Source of the DNA: an uncultured Sutterella sp. | GTDB taxonomy: Bacteria; Pseudomonadota; Gammaproteobacteria; Burkholderiales; Burkholderiaceae_F | Direction of reading: 5' to 3' | DNA length: 64,000 nucleotides | NCBI GenBank assembly: GCA_900770335.1 | Contig: CAAGKD010000164.1 | Location: forward strand, 7,727-71,726 | Shown: piece after piece, positions 63,044 through 64,000 of the stretch | Layout of the letters: the number at the start of each line of letters is the position of its first letter | Numbering within the stretch: position 1 is the first letter of the stretch | Program-made: the position numbers and the translations under genes | The notes under the pieces: generated by a model | The model's input: the letters and a program-made list of their open reading frames with translations, nothing else | What the model was told of the DNA's origin: nothing | The model's database searches: none

Positions 63044-64000
63044 TCAGCGCGCTTTCGGAACGTCAAGCCGCGGCACGCTCGCGAGGAGCCGCCGCGTGCA
63101 TTCGTGCGCGGGCGCGGCGAGAACCGCCCCGGCCGCCCCCTCCTCGACGATGCGCCCGCGGCTCATCACCGCGACGCGGTGCGCGAGGTATTCGACGACG
63201 CCGAAGTTGTGCGTGATGAGCAGGTACGTGAGCCCGCGCGCGCGCTGCAGCCCCGCGAGAAGATTGAGGATCTGCGCCTGGATCGAGACGTCAAGGGCCG
63301 AGGTCGGCTCGTCAAGGACGATAACCTCGGGCTCGGGCGCGAGCGCCCGGGCGATGGCGATCCTCTGACGCTGGCCGCCCGAGAACTCGTGCGGGAGCCG
63401 CTCCGCGGCGTCCTCGGACAGCCCCGTCTCGGCGAGAAGCTCCCGGATGCGCCGGCCGCGCGCCTCTCGCCCGAGCTCGGGACGGAGCGCCGTGAGGGGC
63501 TCGGCGAGAATCTCCCCGACCGTCATTCTCGGGTCGAGCGAGGAGAAGGGATCCTGGAAGACCACCTGCACGCGACGCCGGAACTCGCTCGATCGAGCCG
63601 CGCTGACGGGCGCCCGCAGGCCCTCGAGCGCGATGCTCCCGGCCGCTTCAAGCCCGTCGCCCAGGAGCCCGAGAAGCGCCAGTGCCGCGGTGGTCTTGCC
63701 GCTTCCGGACTCGCCCACGAGCGCGAGCGTGCGGCCGCGCTCGAGCGTGAGGGAGAGGTCGGGAAGAATGACGCTCTCCCGGCTCCGTCCCGCCGCGGCA
63801 AGCGCCGTCCGGACGAGCCCGCAGGGACGCGTTCTCACCGTGAGGCCTGAGAGCGCAAGGAGCGGCGCCGAAGCGCCTTCCTCGTTTTTTCCGCCTTCCC
63901 GCGGCGCCTCCGCCTTGAGTCTTTCGCAGGCCGGCCGCGAGGCAGCGCGGGCGGCGCCCGGCATGACGCGGCAGCGCACGACGCCCCGGCCGTCGGGGCG
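63044..64000 (-). CDS. ABC transporter ATP-binding protein, C-terminal domain of a YejF-type fusion (partial)
   Basis: The frame is open to the window edge, so the 5' end is missing. A complete nucleotide-binding domain of the oligopeptide/nickel (DppF/YejF) type is visible. It has Walker A LVGESGSGKTTAALALLGL, Q-loop VVFQDPFSSLDPRMTVGE, signature LPHEFSGGQRQRIAIARAL, Walker B VIVLDEPTSALDVSIQAQIL and H-loop LLITHNFGVV. About 60 residues of open frame lie before it, and no good start is seen there. It is therefore most likely the second half of a dual-ATPase protein like YejF. The weak hairpin at 63025-63043 after its stop may terminate it. Confidence 0.85.
   Translation of the reverse strand, partial: RPDGRGVVRCRVMPGAARAASRPACERLKAEAPREGGKNEEGASAPLLALSGLTVRTRPCGLVRTALAAAGRSRESVILPDLSLTLERGRTLALVGESGSGKTTAALALLGLLGDGLEAAGSIALEGLRAPVSAARSSEFRRRVQVVFQDPFSSLDPRMTVGEILAEPLTALRPELGREARGRRIRELLAETGLSEDAAERLPHEFSGGQRQRIAIARALAPEPEVIVLDEPTSALDVSIQAQILNLLAGLQRARGLTYLLITHNFGVVEYLAHRVAVMSRGRIVEEGAAGAVLAAPAHECTRRLLASVPRLDVPKAR

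Overview
This 64 kb window is a gene-dense piece of a high-GC chromosome (roughly two thirds G+C by eye). Its gene neighbourhoods are those of Betaproteobacteria, order Burkholderiales: queA-tgt-yajC-secD-secF, hda/HAD/pcnB/folK divergent from purM, mpl-yqiA-RNase II-like, accB-accC-prmA-DUF3426-PfkB, zapA-6S RNA, and ypjD-PP0621-ampD next to ffh. A Sutterellaceae-like gut lineage would fit, but nothing here proves the family. Almost everything is core housekeeping. I see no prophage, IS element, CRISPR array, rRNA operon or plasmid-type replicon.

Layout. 1-5.4 kb: end of a methyltransferase, rnhA, tRNA-Val(CAC), fur, the lipoprotein gene bamE, a ZapB-like coiled-coil gene, zapA, 6S RNA, a TauE/SafE transporter and lgt. 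5.4-11 kb: thiM-thiE thiamine salvage, an uncharacterised membrane-protein/GTPase pair (DUF2868-DUF3482) and a lone GT90 glycosyltransferase. 11-17 kb: the queuosine/Sec-accessory operon queA-tgt-yajC-secD-secF on the minus strand. 17-20.5 kb: darP and an unusual mog gene fused to a serine hydrolase, then a lone rfbC and tRNA-Leu(CAA). 20.5-28.7 kb: folK, pcnB, HAD phosphatase, hda, purM, miaA and mutL. 28.9-38.4 kb: a DedA protein, ppk1, pepT and a central-carbon cluster (pgk, gap, tkt), broken between pgk and gap by an acyltransferase remnant. 38.4-47.8 kb: rsmE, a lytic transglycosylase, a KTSC protein, mgtE, an RNB-domain RNase, yqiA, mpl and a divergent nucleotidyltransferase-like gene. 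48-55.8 kb: accBC, prmA, DUF3426, a PfkB kinase, yggT, ampD, PP0621 and ypjD. 55.8-59 kb: a decaying two-gene island (NhaC-type antiporter with an in-frame TGA; M20 peptidase with a frameshifting deletion at the active site). 59-64 kb: ffh, ruvC-ruvA-ruvB and the edge of a dual-ATPase ABC transporter.

How the genes work together. Envelope biogenesis is well represented: BamE, Lgt, SecDF-YajC, Ffh, the Mpl/AmpD/transglycosylase recycling genes, GT90 and RfbC. So are tRNA modification (queA, tgt, miaA), DNA repair and replication control (mutL, ruvABC, hda, rnhA), and carbon flow into fatty acids (tkt, gap, pgk, accBC).

The most unusual observations are the single-frame MogA-hydrolase fusion at 17844-19409 and the paired lesions in the NhaC/M20 island. 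Next come an Hda with leucine in place of the P-loop lysine, a GAPDH with serine in place of the NAD-selecting aspartate, a perfect 12-bp inverted repeat in the tkt/rsmE divergent promoter region, and a small unexplained segment bounded by two nearly identical terminators near 19.5 kb. I found no clearly new multi-gene system. The best candidates for undescribed biology are the fusion protein and the conserved but uncharacterised DUF2868/DUF3482 GTPase pair.
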